A stretch of 64,000 nt of DNA from CADEED01 sp020442965 (GCA_041395525.1 JAWLAH010000007.1:1-64000), one strand, 5' to 3'; counted from the first letter of the stretch, positions 7,787-16,672 are shown. Notes: a model not told the origin generated them from the letters alone. Numbers and translations are program-made.

Positions 7787-9715
7787 ATGATCATACCTAC
7801 CGGACTCGTGCGTTCGATCGCCTTATTGCCGCTACTGATTTGCGGCGGTGCGTCGATCGCTGGCGCCGCGGACTATCGCTACTTCAAGGTCGGTGACCTC
7901 GCAGCGCGCACGCCGGGTCAAGTGACGGGCGGCCTGCTGCTCATGGGCGGCGGGGACCGCAACGTTGATGCACTACGTTGGTTTATCAGGAAAGCCGGCA
8001 ATGGGCATATCGTGGTCTTGCGCGCCTCCCAAGGCCCGGAAGTGGCCGATGAGTTCTATCGCGACGTGGGTGGTGTGACGTCAGTGGAGACTTTCGTCTT
8101 CACCGGACGGGGTGCCGCAACGGATAAGCGCATACTCGCAAGTCTCGCCAAAGCCGACGGCATTTTTATCGCGGGCGGTGATCAGGCGCGTTACGTTCGG
8201 TACTGGAAAGACACTCCAGTTGCCGCAGCTCTGGATGCACACGTGGCGGCTAACAAGCCGCTCGGCGGCACCAGCGCCGGCTTGGCGATACTGGGCGAGT
8301 TTCTCTACGGCGCCATGGACGACGGCAGCATCAAGAGCGCTGAAGCTCTCGCCGATCCACTCGGTCCTGCCAACACGATCGAGCAGAACTTCCTGCACAT
8401 TAGTTTGCTGCGCGGCATCGTCACGGATACGCATTTCAGAGAGCGCGATCGGCTCGGGCGATTATTGGCGTTTCTAGCCAAAGCTCACGCACTGACGAAA
8501 GATCAGAACACACAGTTGTGGGGCTTGGGAGTAGACGAAAGTGCTGCCGTGGCGGTCGAGCCGGATGGCTCGGCCCACGTCTACTCCACCGAGCCAAACG
8601 GTGCGGCGTGGCTGGTCAAGGCCGATCTGGCTGCTGATGCGCAAATGCCAGGTCGGCCATTGCAACTGCGACGTGTCGAAGCGGTGGGAGCGGGGCCTCA
8701 GTCCACGCTGAACGTGCTTCGGCGTACCGTTTCAGCTCCGGCATTCGAACGAGTATACGCGGTAGTTCACGGTGAGTTGTCGGAGGTGCCACGTTGGTCG
8801 TTAGCGATACACGGAGGTGCGGGCGTACTCGATCGCGCTGAAATGTCAGCTGAGAAAGTCGCCGCCTATCGAGCCAGTCTTGACGCGGCGCTACGGGCAG
8901 GCGGTGCCGTGCTCGAGCGTGGTGGTAGCGCCCTGGATGCCGTCGAGGCGGCGATCCGCCTGCTCGAGGACGATCCGCTGTTCAATGCAGGCCGCGGCGC
9001 TGTATTCACAGCAGACGGGCGCAACGAACTTGATGCATCGATCATGGACGGTGCAACGCAGCGCGCGGGCGCCGTGGCTGGCGTTACCCGCACGCGACAC
9101 CCTGTTAGTCTGGCGCGCGCGGTCATGGAGAAGTCGCCGCACGTCATGCTGGCACGCGATGGCGCCGACAAGTTTTCGCTCGAGCGGGGTCTGGAGCAGG
9201 TTGATCCGGCGTGGTTCAAGACTGAGGAGCGTTGGCAGCAGTTGCTCGAATGGCGCCGCAAGAACGTGGCGGTGCTGGACAAAACGCACTTGTATGGCAC
9301 CGTCGGCGCCGTTGCGCTCGATCACCTCGGGCATCTCGCCGCAGCAACTTCGACCGGCGGCATGACCGGCAAACGCTGGGGCCGCATCGGCGATTCACCT
9401 GTTATCGGCGCCGGAACCTATGCCAAGGATGGCGAGTGCGCGGTGTCGGCAACCGGCTCGGGCGAGTATTTCATTCGTGACACGGCCGCGCGTCAAGTGT
9501 GCGACCGCGTGCGCTGGAACGGTCAGAATCTGGCTGCCGCTGCGCATGACGCGATCATGGAAGTCGGCTCCATTGGCGGCGACGGGGGGTTGATCGCAAT
9601 GGGTGTGACAGGCGAGCCCGCGTTTGCGATCAACGATCTGGGGATGTATCGCGGCCGGTATTCGGCGGGCCACGAACCTGCCACGGCAATTTTCGCCGAC
9701 GAGCTACTGCCATAA
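7787..9715 (+). CDS. exported fusion: cyanophycinase-like S51 peptidase + isoaspartyl aminopeptidase (T2 Ntn-hydrolase)
   Basis: A two-enzyme polypeptide of 642 residues. Residues 1-28 are a signal peptide ending AGAAD. Residues about 45-320 match cyanophycinase: GGLLLMGGGDRN at the start, the nucleophile S163 in GGTSAGLAIL, and a DTHFRERDRLGRLL segment that corresponds to the conserved His/Arg region. Residues about 337-642 match isoaspartyl aminopeptidase/L-asparaginase: WSLAIHGGAG, GSALDAVEAAI, FNAGRGAVFT, the autocleavage and nucleophile Thr T505 in HLYGTVGAV, and STGGMTGKRWGRIGDSPVIGAGTYA. In known pathways cyanophycinase releases beta-Asp-Arg dipeptides from cyanophycin and an isoaspartyl peptidase splits them, so both steps may sit in one exported protein. 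T2 enzymes self-cleave before the Thr, so the mature form may be two chains. The two halves could instead act on other beta-aspartyl peptides. Confidence 0.9.
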   Translation: MIIPTGLVRSIALLPLLICGGASIAGAADYRYFKVGDLAARTPGQVTGGLLLMGGGDRNVDALRWFIRKAGNGHIVVLRASQGPEVADEFYRDVGGVTSVETFVFTGRGAATDKRILASLAKADGIFIAGGDQARYVRYWKDTPVAAALDAHVAANKPLGGTSAGLAILGEFLYGAMDDGSIKSAEALADPLGPANTIEQNFLHISLLRGIVTDTHFRERDRLGRLLAFLAKAHALTKDQNTQLWGLGVDESAAVAVEPDGSAHVYSTEPNGAAWLVKADLAADAQMPGRPLQLRRVEAVGAGPQSTLNVLRRTVSAPAFERVYAVVHGELSEVPRWSLAIHGGAGVLDRAEMSAEKVAAYRASLDAALRAGGAVLERGGSALDAVEAAIRLLEDDPLFNAGRGAVFTADGRNELDASIMDGATQRAGAVAGVTRTRHPVSLARAVMEKSPHVMLARDGADKFSLERGLEQVDPAWFKTEERWQQLLEWRRKNVAVLDKTHLYGTVGAVALDHLGHLAAATSTGGMTGKRWGRIGDSPVIGAGTYAKDGECAVSATGSGEYFIRDTAARQVCDRVRWNGQNLAAAAHDAIMEVGSIGGDGGLIAMGVTGEPAFAINDLGMYRGRYSAGHEPATAIFADELLP

Positions 9716-9721
9716 TTTGTA

Positions 9722-9745
9722 TCAGCTTTGGATGAACGCTCGCAC
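9722..9745 (+). repeat. left copy of a 24-bp direct repeat flanking the A+T-rich island
   Basis: It shares 22 of 24 bases with 15719-15742: both begin TCAGCTTTGGAT and end CGCTCGCAC. Weaker ungapped similarity (about 58% by eye over the next 40 bases) continues to the right of both copies. It begins 7 bp after the stop of the peptidase fusion, exactly where base composition changes. The repeat may be a remnant of a duplicated element or a footprint of insertion. Confidence 0.6.
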
Positions 9746-9888
9746 CGGGTCCGTATAACTATCTGCTACGTGTTGTTCTCGAGTCTTTGTCGGCTGAGCA
9801 CGATGTCGCGCGAGCGGGGCACCTAACCCAGACTGGCATGCAAGCGACGGTCATCAGTGGAAGCGATCGTAAAATTCCTGATCGGAAT

Positions 9889-9946
9889 CCCCTGGCGCAG
9901 GGGTTGACCCGACGACATCTCATTGATTTCAGCCGCCAGGTCAACC
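9889..9946. terminator. hairpins between the convergent peptidase fusion and nitrilase-like gene
   Basis: CCCCTG-gcg-CAGGGG at 9889-9903 is a perfect 6-bp stem. Overlapping it, GGTTGACC (9902-9909) and GGTCAACC (9939-9946) form an 8-bp perfect stem around a 29-base loop. They lie between two convergent genes, which suits transcription termination in both directions, but no long T-run follows either stem. Confidence 0.4.
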
Positions 9947-9968
9947 GAGATTGCAGCCGCAACAGCCG

Positions 9969-11177
9969 TTACATCCAGCCCAACCGCTTGTAAAAGAATT
10001 CACCAGAGTCGAAATAATCGTTCGGCAGATACTCCATAAAGGCATTCTTCTTGTACTTCGGCTGGTACTGCATCAGCACTGGCAAGTACATCTCAATTGG
10101 AATTTCCGGGGGCCGTCGAGTGCGCCGATACTCCGCCATTGGAATGGCTGCGGTTGCAATATCCTCATGATGCGAAACCGTGGCTGCGAGCACTCCGTTG
10201 GGACCACATATAACCGTACCAGCGTCCCGCGCACCGGCAGTTTCCACCCAGCCCGGATTGCCGAATGAAATTGAATTGCTGATTCCAACGGTATACATGC
10301 TCAAGCTGCGTGCGGAAGATTCAGCCCGGGCGCGGTTGCTGCCGCCAGTGACGGACAGAACCGCGATCTCACATCCCTTCATGGCAAGAACCTGGTCAAG
10401 CAGAACACTGCGGCCAGCCGATGTCACCGTAATATTGCCGATATCGGTGCGGGCCACCGGGACTACGGCATCCCATCCGTACATTTCAACGTAGCGGTCC
10501 AGAACATCATAAATTGTGGTGGACATCAAACCAATCGGGGCACCGAAATATGCCTCCATACCCATTTCGTTCTTGAACTTCATTTGTTTCGCAACAATCT
10601 CACCGGAGGGCCCGATAATTACTGACATGTTGAACACATGATCGGGCCAATCCTTGTCGCGCGAGTAACATCCAAAAGTGATATAGCACCCGTAGCGCTT
10701 GGCACGTTCTCCAATGGCTTCGGATTCCGGGCCAGGCAGGTCAATAGCTACTTGGTTCATCTCCTTCCGAATCCAGGGCTGATAGCCCTGTAAGGGGAAT
10801 TCATGAAAACAAAGCAGGTCCTGCTTTGCGCCCCACCGGCGAGTGGAACCCCACTCCTCAGGCATATTCTGTGCAAGATCGATCATGCGTAGCATGTGAT
10901 CAAGGTTCTCTTTCATGGTTGCTTTTAGATTTTTGACATCAACAGACCGGGTCACGGTCTGTATCGCAGAGACCCTGATGTTGTCCTGGCGCAAGGGCTT
11001 GATTGGATAGACGCCGTCTTTCATGACGGGCAGTTCCGGATACTCTGCAGCTTGAGCTGCCTGCACACTGGCCGGCGCCGCGGCCAGTGCGGCCAAACCC
11101 AGCGCCCCAGCCCCAGACCTGGCCAGGGCATCTCTGCGGGTCATGTTTCCGCCTTTCGTATGACTACTCATGCTCAT
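9969..11177 (-). CDS. Tat-exported nitrilase-superfamily protein lacking the catalytic cysteine
   Basis: Carbon-nitrogen-hydrolase fold protein, closest in feel to aliphatic amidase/formamidase types. I start it at 11177, where GAGGAG precedes ATG by 5 bases; an upstream in-frame ATG at 11204 lacks such a site, and another good site precedes an ATG at 11144. A twin-arginine signal TRRDALARSG with an Ala-rich core follows, so export is likely. The Glu of CFHEFP and a Lys in KQMKFKN fit two of the three catalytic residues. At the nucleophile position the sequence reads DIGNITVTSAGRS, so Thr/Ser/Ala stand where relatives have Cys; the codons were checked. It may be a binding protein or use another mechanism. 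It belongs to the island with the TonB receptor upstream. Confidence 0.8.
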   Translation of the reverse strand: MSMSSHTKGGNMTRRDALARSGAGALGLAALAAAPASVQAAQAAEYPELPVMKDGVYPIKPLRQDNIRVSAIQTVTRSVDVKNLKATMKENLDHMLRMIDLAQNMPEEWGSTRRWGAKQDLLCFHEFPLQGYQPWIRKEMNQVAIDLPGPESEAIGERAKRYGCYITFGCYSRDKDWPDHVFNMSVIIGPSGEIVAKQMKFKNEMGMEAYFGAPIGLMSTTIYDVLDRYVEMYGWDAVVPVARTDIGNITVTSAGRSVLLDQVLAMKGCEIAVLSVTGGSNRARAESSARSLSMYTVGISNSISFGNPGWVETAGARDAGTVICGPNGVLAATVSHHEDIATAAIPMAEYRRTRRPPEIPIEMYLPVLMQYQPKYKKNAFMEYLPNDYFDSGEFFYKRLGWM

Positions 11178-11421
11178 GCTCTCCTCGATTATTGAGATAC
11201 TCAAATTAGCAGCTCAGCCGGGCATGGCTCGGAATGCACATCCTCACTCAACGACTGCTCATCTTTCTCAATTACGGACTTGTTATACGCAGTAACACAG
11301 TACTAATTACAGGCTCGTAGAGTCAGTTTGGCGTAGCTACCGAATTGCTTTTCGGCGTAAATCAGCAGCCCTTCCTCGCCCGTCGGCGGGGTCTATTGAT
11401 CCCGCCGTCAAACGATTCTCA

Positions 11422-13953
11422 CTAATCAAAAACATAGTTGACCCGCACCCCAAACTGCCGCTTGTCGCGTAACGCCATCTGCACGCCTTCTCGAGAGAAA
11501 TCGAAGAGTCCTCCCGGAAGCCTTCGTGGAGCGAAACTCAGGTCGGAGAAATTATTGGCGGATGCTGGCGCGTCTTCGTCCAACACGTTGGTAACAAAAA
11601 ACTCAAGACCCATGTTTTCACCGCGAATACCGAAGCGGAGGTTTGCATCAAGAGCGGATTCAACCTCTGACACGTTAGCAATCGAGTCCCAGTATTTTCC
11701 AGTGTAGTAAGCATCGCCCCGGACGTACCATGCGTCGAACCCTGCGCGAGGACTCATTTCTGCCTCGTAGGTGGCGCTTAATGAACCCATCACCGGTGGG
11801 TAACGCGATGCACGCTGCCCCTCTACGTTCGCGGCTGATCCAAATATATCGCCAAAGTCGCCGGTACCTGCTCCCGTTGCTGGGTATGATGCGATTGCGG
11901 CGTGAACGTACGCGAATGAACCCTGCAGTGACAGGTTGTCAGTCGCATTCCAAGTGCCATCAATTTCGAGCCCATAGATATCCGTCGATGCCCCATTTGA
12001 ATTGAAAAACACTGTTGTGTATGGATTGGGAGCACCGGGAGTGGAATCTGTTAATAGTTCATTCGCACGAATAATCTCATCCTCTCGTTTCATGAAAAAC
12101 GTGGCCAGGTTGAAAGCCGCTCGACCTCCGGCCAGAGTCTGTTTCCACCCGAGCTCATAGTTCTTTAGCGATTCCTCACCATACGTAACGCCGGTACCAG
12201 GGGCCAATGCCTCCAGCTGGGCGCGCTGAGCATCGTCCAGAGCCGCGACTGATGCATTGAAACCACCTGGGAGGTTTCCTTCAGCATAGGTGATGTACAG
12301 CGTTGCCATATCAGAAGGCTCGTATCTAAAAGTCGCTCGAGGTAAGAAGTTGTCCAGTGTGGCTGGAGAAATCGGGGTAGATAGTCCCTTATTAACCTGA
12401 TCCTCCCTGATTTCATCTTCTTGATAACGCCCTTCCAGTGTCGCCGAAAATTTCTCTGTCAATCGATACTCAACGGAGGCGAACACACCTGTCGTCCGAG
12501 CACCTGACACGAACAGATCGGTACTGAAATCCCCTGGGAAATAGACTGGAAACAGGTAGAAGCTGGCGATGCCAGCTTCACCAATGGATGTCAGCGTGGT
12601 ATCCACATAACTTGCGCCGAAAATCCAACTAAGTTGACCGTCCAAAGCGAGACCTGAAAGCCGCGCCTCGAGAGAAGTGTCTTTTATTTCACTCGCATAG
12701 AAACCCATATAGGAGTTATCGGCTGTAAAGTCGTAGTCATTCCAAAACCCCCATGCCTCTTCGTAGTGCCCTGCAAGTAACGCCAAGGATACCGTCTCAT
12801 TGAAATCGTAGTTGGCATGTGCACTCAACCTTGTAGAGTCCAGCTTCAATCCGAAATCATTAACGTTGTTTATGTTGTAGCTCAACCGCCCCGGCAGCGC
12901 CTGTGGGGTGTAGAGAGGATGCGCGACAAATCCGCTCCTAAAGGCTTCGATATTTGCAAAGCCGGTGTTCAACCCAATAGTTGACTCGTCCGGCATCCGG
13001 ATCGTTCCACGATAAACAGATTCGCCACGTGTTCCGTTACGTGTTTCGACCAGTGGTGCGGGAACTACAGAGTCGCTCGTGTTAGCAAGGCCGTTCTCCA
13101 GTCGAAATCCTCCGAAGTTATGATCCTCTATTCCATACCCAAAGGTTGCCGCCGCTGGTCCATCATCGATTTTCCGGTAGGAGGCTCGAACATTAAGGCT
13201 GAATTTACTGTTCGGTTCGAATAGTAGAGATCCATTGACTGACCATTGTGACTCGTCACCCAACTTTGTCCCCGGTACAGCAATATTGTCATAGTGGCCG
13301 CCCTTGGAATCGAACATGGCACCAAGTCTAAACGACAAAACATCACTGCCAAGCGGGCCTTCTGCTCCAAGCGCGATTCGGTATTCATCTCGCGTCGCAG
13401 TTAGGGCGTCCACTTCGACGCGAAATTCATTGCTTGGCTTTTTCGTTACATAGTTGATAGCGCCCGCGAATGTATTTCTGCCGAATAGAGCGGATTGTGG
13501 CCCCTTGATGACCTCCACACGTTCCAGTTCGCCAATGCCAAGGGTTGAAATGCCCCCGCTCATGTAGATGCCGTCGAGGAATACTGTCGCGGTTTGGTGT
13601 AGGGGGTCGCCCGACGCAAGAAAAATTCCGCGGAAGCGTGGCGTCGTCTCTACACGTGCACCTAAGCCGTTGAACTTCTCAATAAACAATCCGGGTGTCG
13701 CCTTCGCAATATCGATAATGTCATGGAACCCGGCATTGCGAAGCTCGACCTCATTGAATGCAGAAATCGCGAGTGGTGCGTCCAACAGTGACTCTTCTCG
13801 CTTTCGCGCGGTCACTATGATTTCTTGAATTTGTCGTGCGTCTTGGCTTGTTGTTTCTACGTCTTGTGCGTCTGCACTAGACATTGCGATACAAGTAGCT
13901 ATCAAAAAGACCGCAAATGTCTTAGCAAACGGATCGATCTTGGTGTCAGGCAT
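11422..13953 (-). CDS. TonB-dependent outer-membrane receptor (island copy)
   Basis: TonB-driven importer of about 843 residues. I choose the ATG at 13953, preceded by GGAGAG, because a clear signal peptide follows (MPDTKIDPFAKTF, then a hydrophobic core ending SSADAQ); a longer reading from 14034 adds 27 unlikely residues. A TonB box IQEIIVTARKREE leads into the plug, with FRGIFLASGDP, YVTKKPS and VEVIKGPQSALFGRNTFAGAINY. The barrel ends FGVRVNYVFD, with a terminal aromatic residue. Codon use and base composition are visibly more A+T-rich than in the other two receptors of the window. It sits between a DUF1838-like gene (119 bp upstream) and the Cys-less nitrilase-like gene, all on one strand. 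Confidence 0.93.
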   Translation of the reverse strand: MPDTKIDPFAKTFAVFLIATCIAMSSADAQDVETTSQDARQIQEIIVTARKREESLLDAPLAISAFNEVELRNAGFHDIIDIAKATPGLFIEKFNGLGARVETTPRFRGIFLASGDPLHQTATVFLDGIYMSGGISTLGIGELERVEVIKGPQSALFGRNTFAGAINYVTKKPSNEFRVEVDALTATRDEYRIALGAEGPLGSDVLSFRLGAMFDSKGGHYDNIAVPGTKLGDESQWSVNGSLLFEPNSKFSLNVRASYRKIDDGPAAATFGYGIEDHNFGGFRLENGLANTSDSVVPAPLVETRNGTRGESVYRGTIRMPDESTIGLNTGFANIEAFRSGFVAHPLYTPQALPGRLSYNINNVNDFGLKLDSTRLSAHANYDFNETVSLALLAGHYEEAWGFWNDYDFTADNSYMGFYASEIKDTSLEARLSGLALDGQLSWIFGASYVDTTLTSIGEAGIASFYLFPVYFPGDFSTDLFVSGARTTGVFASVEYRLTEKFSATLEGRYQEDEIREDQVNKGLSTPISPATLDNFLPRATFRYEPSDMATLYITYAEGNLPGGFNASVAALDDAQRAQLEALAPGTGVTYGEESLKNYELGWKQTLAGGRAAFNLATFFMKREDEIIRANELLTDSTPGAPNPYTTVFFNSNGASTDIYGLEIDGTWNATDNLSLQGSFAYVHAAIASYPATGAGTGDFGDIFGSAANVEGQRASRYPPVMGSLSATYEAEMSPRAGFDAWYVRGDAYYTGKYWDSIANVSEVESALDANLRFGIRGENMGLEFFVTNVLDEDAPASANNFSDLSFAPRRLPGGLFDFSREGVQMALRDKRQFGVRVNYVFD

Positions 13954-14072
13954 CGTGTTCTCTCCACATTCCAATATTGCAATTGTCGTGACTATTGTGA
14001 TTGGGTCCAATTCAGGCTTCGAGACGTCAATCAATCCGACTTGGTCGTAACTATTGTTGTACTCAGTGCAAG

Positions 14073-14960
14073 CTATCCATCGATCGCTCCGCGAATGTCT
14101 GCAAGAACATCCGGATGAGATTCACCCATGAATCTGCGCCATTCGTTTGGCATTTCCTGAACAGAATGGAATTTTCGTCCAAAGCCGCGCGAGACGGATG
14201 AAGCATCAATTCCGTCCATTCCGATCCACGGGCTGTTGAACGTGTTGATGTCATTGAATGTATGAGTCGAGGGGGCGCTCTTTACGTCCGGGTTGGATAC
14301 GTCGCTAATCGACCCGTGAGAGGTAAACCAATCGTTAACTTGAACAAGCTGTCCGAGGTCGTTTGGTAGTTCTCGTCTTTCCACGATATCGCCGTTGACC
14401 CATACATCATCTCCGATTATCCATGCCGGTCCGATGTCATCATTGTGCGTTACCCGTCCTTGCGGCGGGCCATCATCATTTCGCTTGTTACCTGTCGTGG
14501 TCGGACGTTCAACACCACGTAATCCATGGACGCGAACCAAGCGATCTAACCTGGGTTGCTGGACTTCGCGCCGCTCGCCGGTATAGGGGTTATCGAAGTA
14601 CTCCAACAGCTCTCCTGTCTTCAGATCGGTGTAGAAAATCTTGCCGAGAGCGGTCGAGCGGAATTTATATTCACCTAAATCTTCAATGCGAAACGCAAAG
14701 CCAACATGCATGTTCCAAAACGGCGTAAACATGCCGTCTCGCAATCCGTAACGGACGGCGCGCACGTACCAAAATACCAAGCGATCGTCGTACGTGTAGG
14801 CGAGCTTTCGCTGCATGAAATGAATGTCCTGGGGGCTCGCAGGATTCAAAGGGATCCGAGATCGCTTCTTAACAGCGCTACGCGCGCTGATCGGCTTCCC
14901 GATCAAGCCGCTGCCGATAAAGCCGCCGCCGATAAGGCCGAGAGTTGTTCTTCGCTTCAT
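14073..14960 (-). CDS. DUF1838-like secreted protein of unknown function
   Basis: A 295-residue protein. The N-terminus MKRRTTLGLIGGGFIGSGLIG has two arginines and a Gly-rich hydrophobic stretch, so it may be exported, although the consensus Tat motif is weak. The body has many Trp and Tyr residues (DRLVFWYVRAVRYGL, FTPFWNMHVGFAFRIEDLGEYKF) and a pattern of transthyretin-like or lipocalin-like strands; I think it belongs to the DUF1838 family, by recall. A ribosome-binding site AGGGAAG lies before the ATG. It is the first gene of the island's likely operon. No catalytic motif is evident, and the function is unknown. Confidence 0.7.
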   Translation of the reverse strand: MKRRTTLGLIGGGFIGSGLIGKPISARSAVKKRSRIPLNPASPQDIHFMQRKLAYTYDDRLVFWYVRAVRYGLRDGMFTPFWNMHVGFAFRIEDLGEYKFRSTALGKIFYTDLKTGELLEYFDNPYTGERREVQQPRLDRLVRVHGLRGVERPTTTGNKRNDDGPPQGRVTHNDDIGPAWIIGDDVWVNGDIVERRELPNDLGQLVQVNDWFTSHGSISDVSNPDVKSAPSTHTFNDINTFNSPWIGMDGIDASSVSRGFGRKFHSVQEMPNEWRRFMGESHPDVLADIRGAIDG

Positions 14961-15368
14961 CTATTTGCTTCCCTGTTGTTTCGAGACGCTGCGCAACAGC
15001 ACAGCACTTTGCCAAAGGAGGCCCTCTATCCCAGATTTAAGATAACTTGTCCTAATGTTATTACGATATCTCAAATGCGGCTTCATATAGAACATCGTGG
15101 TTTTGCAGATATAGCAAACAACTAGTTTTCTATTTGATCCAACCGTCAGTTGTATTGTTGGAGAGCTCATCCGGCGCGCTAGCGATGCGCTCAGGCCAGA
15201 CTGCAATGCTTCGGCAGCCACGGCTAGTGAGGCCACGAACAATGATTTCATCGGCAACCACGCCGCCCATGGATCGCCATGCCGCGCGGAGAGCTCAGTA
15301 CGGAGTGCGCGCCCGTCATGACACGACAGCCAGTGACTGCTCCAATGCCGCTGCACTTCTGTCGACGT

Positions 15369-15775
15369 TGAACCGCCCCGGCTTTCCCGGAGACTCCAAC
15401 ATGAGACAGGATGGAGCGTGCGGGAGAGGCAAAGCGGTATTCAAATGAAGTGCGGGAACGCGCGGTACGCATGGTGCTCGATCAGCAAGAGGAGCACGGC
15501 TCGCAGCGGGGGCGAACGTGATCGGATATGAGACCTGGAGCGCGAGAACGGAGAACTCAAGCGGCTAACGAGATTCCGCGTAACGCCTCGGCGCTTTTGG
15601 CACACGCGCAACTTGACCACCGCGGCAAGTATTGATGACGTTCATTGACGCGCAGCGCAATGAGATTGGAGCCCAGCCGATCTGCCAGCAGTCGCCGATC
15701 GCCCCGTCGTCGATTGCGTCAGCTTTGGATAAGCGCTCGCACAGCGTGCTGATAACAATTGGCTAGGCGCCGTTG
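15369..15775 (+). mobile_element. relic of an IS3-family insertion sequence
   Basis: The left end TGAACCGCCCCGG at 15369 resembles the terminal repeat of IS3-family elements. After it come broken pieces of OrfA in changing frames: RYSNEVRERAVRMVLDQQEEHGSQ (in part), then LERENGELKRL, then NASALLAHAQLDHRGK with a stop. Directly after, MTFIDAQRNEIGAQPICQ and SPIAPSS match the start of OrfB, which then loses similarity near 15700. No DDE catalytic core and no right-hand terminal repeat were found, so the element is dead and truncated. It marks the right edge of the A+T-rich island. Confidence 0.75.
15719..15742 (+). repeat. right copy of the 24-bp direct repeat
   Basis: This copy has 22 of 24 bases identical to 9722-9745 and the same orientation. 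It lies at the point where similarity to the IS3 OrfB is lost. The two copies are 6 kb apart and bracket the DUF1838/TonB receptor/nitrilase-like genes and the IS relic. Confidence 0.6.
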
Positions 15776-16042
15776 GTGCATCGGCCGGCCTAGCAACCGT
15801 GTGCGCGCCACGCCCGATCAAAGATCCGAGTGATAATGAGACGCGCTTGCGATCAGATGCACCACTGTGAGGACACTCATTCACCGCATAGAGCGTCGCG
15901 TCAACATTGCCATCGCAATGCAGACCTTGACGCGCTATGGTTTTGCGTGCCGGTTTGAAGGCACGATCTGGACCGATCAGAACACGCTTGTCGGCTGAGA
16001 GCGGCCGCTCTCAGCGCCACTTGCGCTCAACTGAGGTAGCTA

Positions 16043-16672
16043 ATGGGTTTCAGGATCACAACGATGCTGCTGACGAGCGTGCTGATTTTGGCACATGCTT
16101 CTGCAGCTCACGCGTCCGACACCGCTGCCGGTAAGGCCAGCTATGCCGTATGCGCCACCTGTCACGGTCGAAGCGGCGAAGGCAAGCGGGCGATGAACGC
16201 ACCAAAGCTGGCAGGTCTGGCCGGTTGGTATCTCAAGCTGCAGTTGGAGGCTTTCAAGAGCGGCGTGCGCGGCACGGCCAACGGCGATACCTACGGCATG
16301 CAAATGCGCCCCATGGCGACGACCCTTGCCAGCGCGACAGCCGAAGACGACCTGATTGCCTATATTGTCAGCCTGCCGGCGAAACCTGCCAAAGCGACGA
16401 TTGCGGGCGATATCGAAGCCGGCCGGGTGCAGTATGAAGCCTGCGTGGCTTGTCATGGGCAAAATGCCGAAGGCAATCAGCAGCTGAGTAGCCCGCGTCT
16501 GGCGGGGCAGGACGACTGGTATCTCCTGCGGCAAATCAGGAATTTCAACACGGGGGTGCGCGGCGGCGATCCTGGAGACACCGTTGGTATGCAGATGCGC
16601 GCGATCGCCGCGATCCTGACGAGCGACCAACAAGTCAATGATGTACTTGCATACATCAACACTCTCAAGTAG
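16043..16672 (+). CDS. diheme cytochrome c4 family protein
   Basis: Periplasmic electron carrier that feeds a terminal oxidase. A signal peptide (about 1-24, ending AAHAS) precedes two similar cytochrome domains. The heme motifs are C37-A-T-C40-H41 and C134-V-A-C137-H138. Each domain has a GMQMR segment that supplies the methionine ligand. The 209 residues and duplicated layout are those of cytochrome c4. It is followed after 42 bp by the oxidase subunit II and then subunit I genes, so it is probably the direct donor of that oxidase. Confidence 0.93.
   Translation: MGFRITTMLLTSVLILAHASAAHASDTAAGKASYAVCATCHGRSGEGKRAMNAPKLAGLAGWYLKLQLEAFKSGVRGTANGDTYGMQMRPMATTLASATAEDDLIAYIVSLPAKPAKATIAGDIEAGRVQYEACVACHGQNAEGNQQLSSPRLAGQDDWYLLRQIRNFNTGVRGGDPGDTVGMQMRAIAAILTSDQQVNDVLAYINTLK

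Larger units (their letters stand above)
14961..16042. other. gene-poor junction at the right end of the island
   Basis: About 1.1 kb without an intact gene. 15000-15130 is A+T-rich and must hold the promoter of the DUF1838-like gene. On the minus strand, 15130-15270 reads as a 46-codon fragment (beginning MGGVVADEIIVRGL) that looks protein-coding but is cut off upstream by stops; I do not recognise it. An IS3-family relic follows from 15369 and then one copy of the 24-bp repeat. From 15780 to 16025 I see no gene. Confidence 0.6.
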
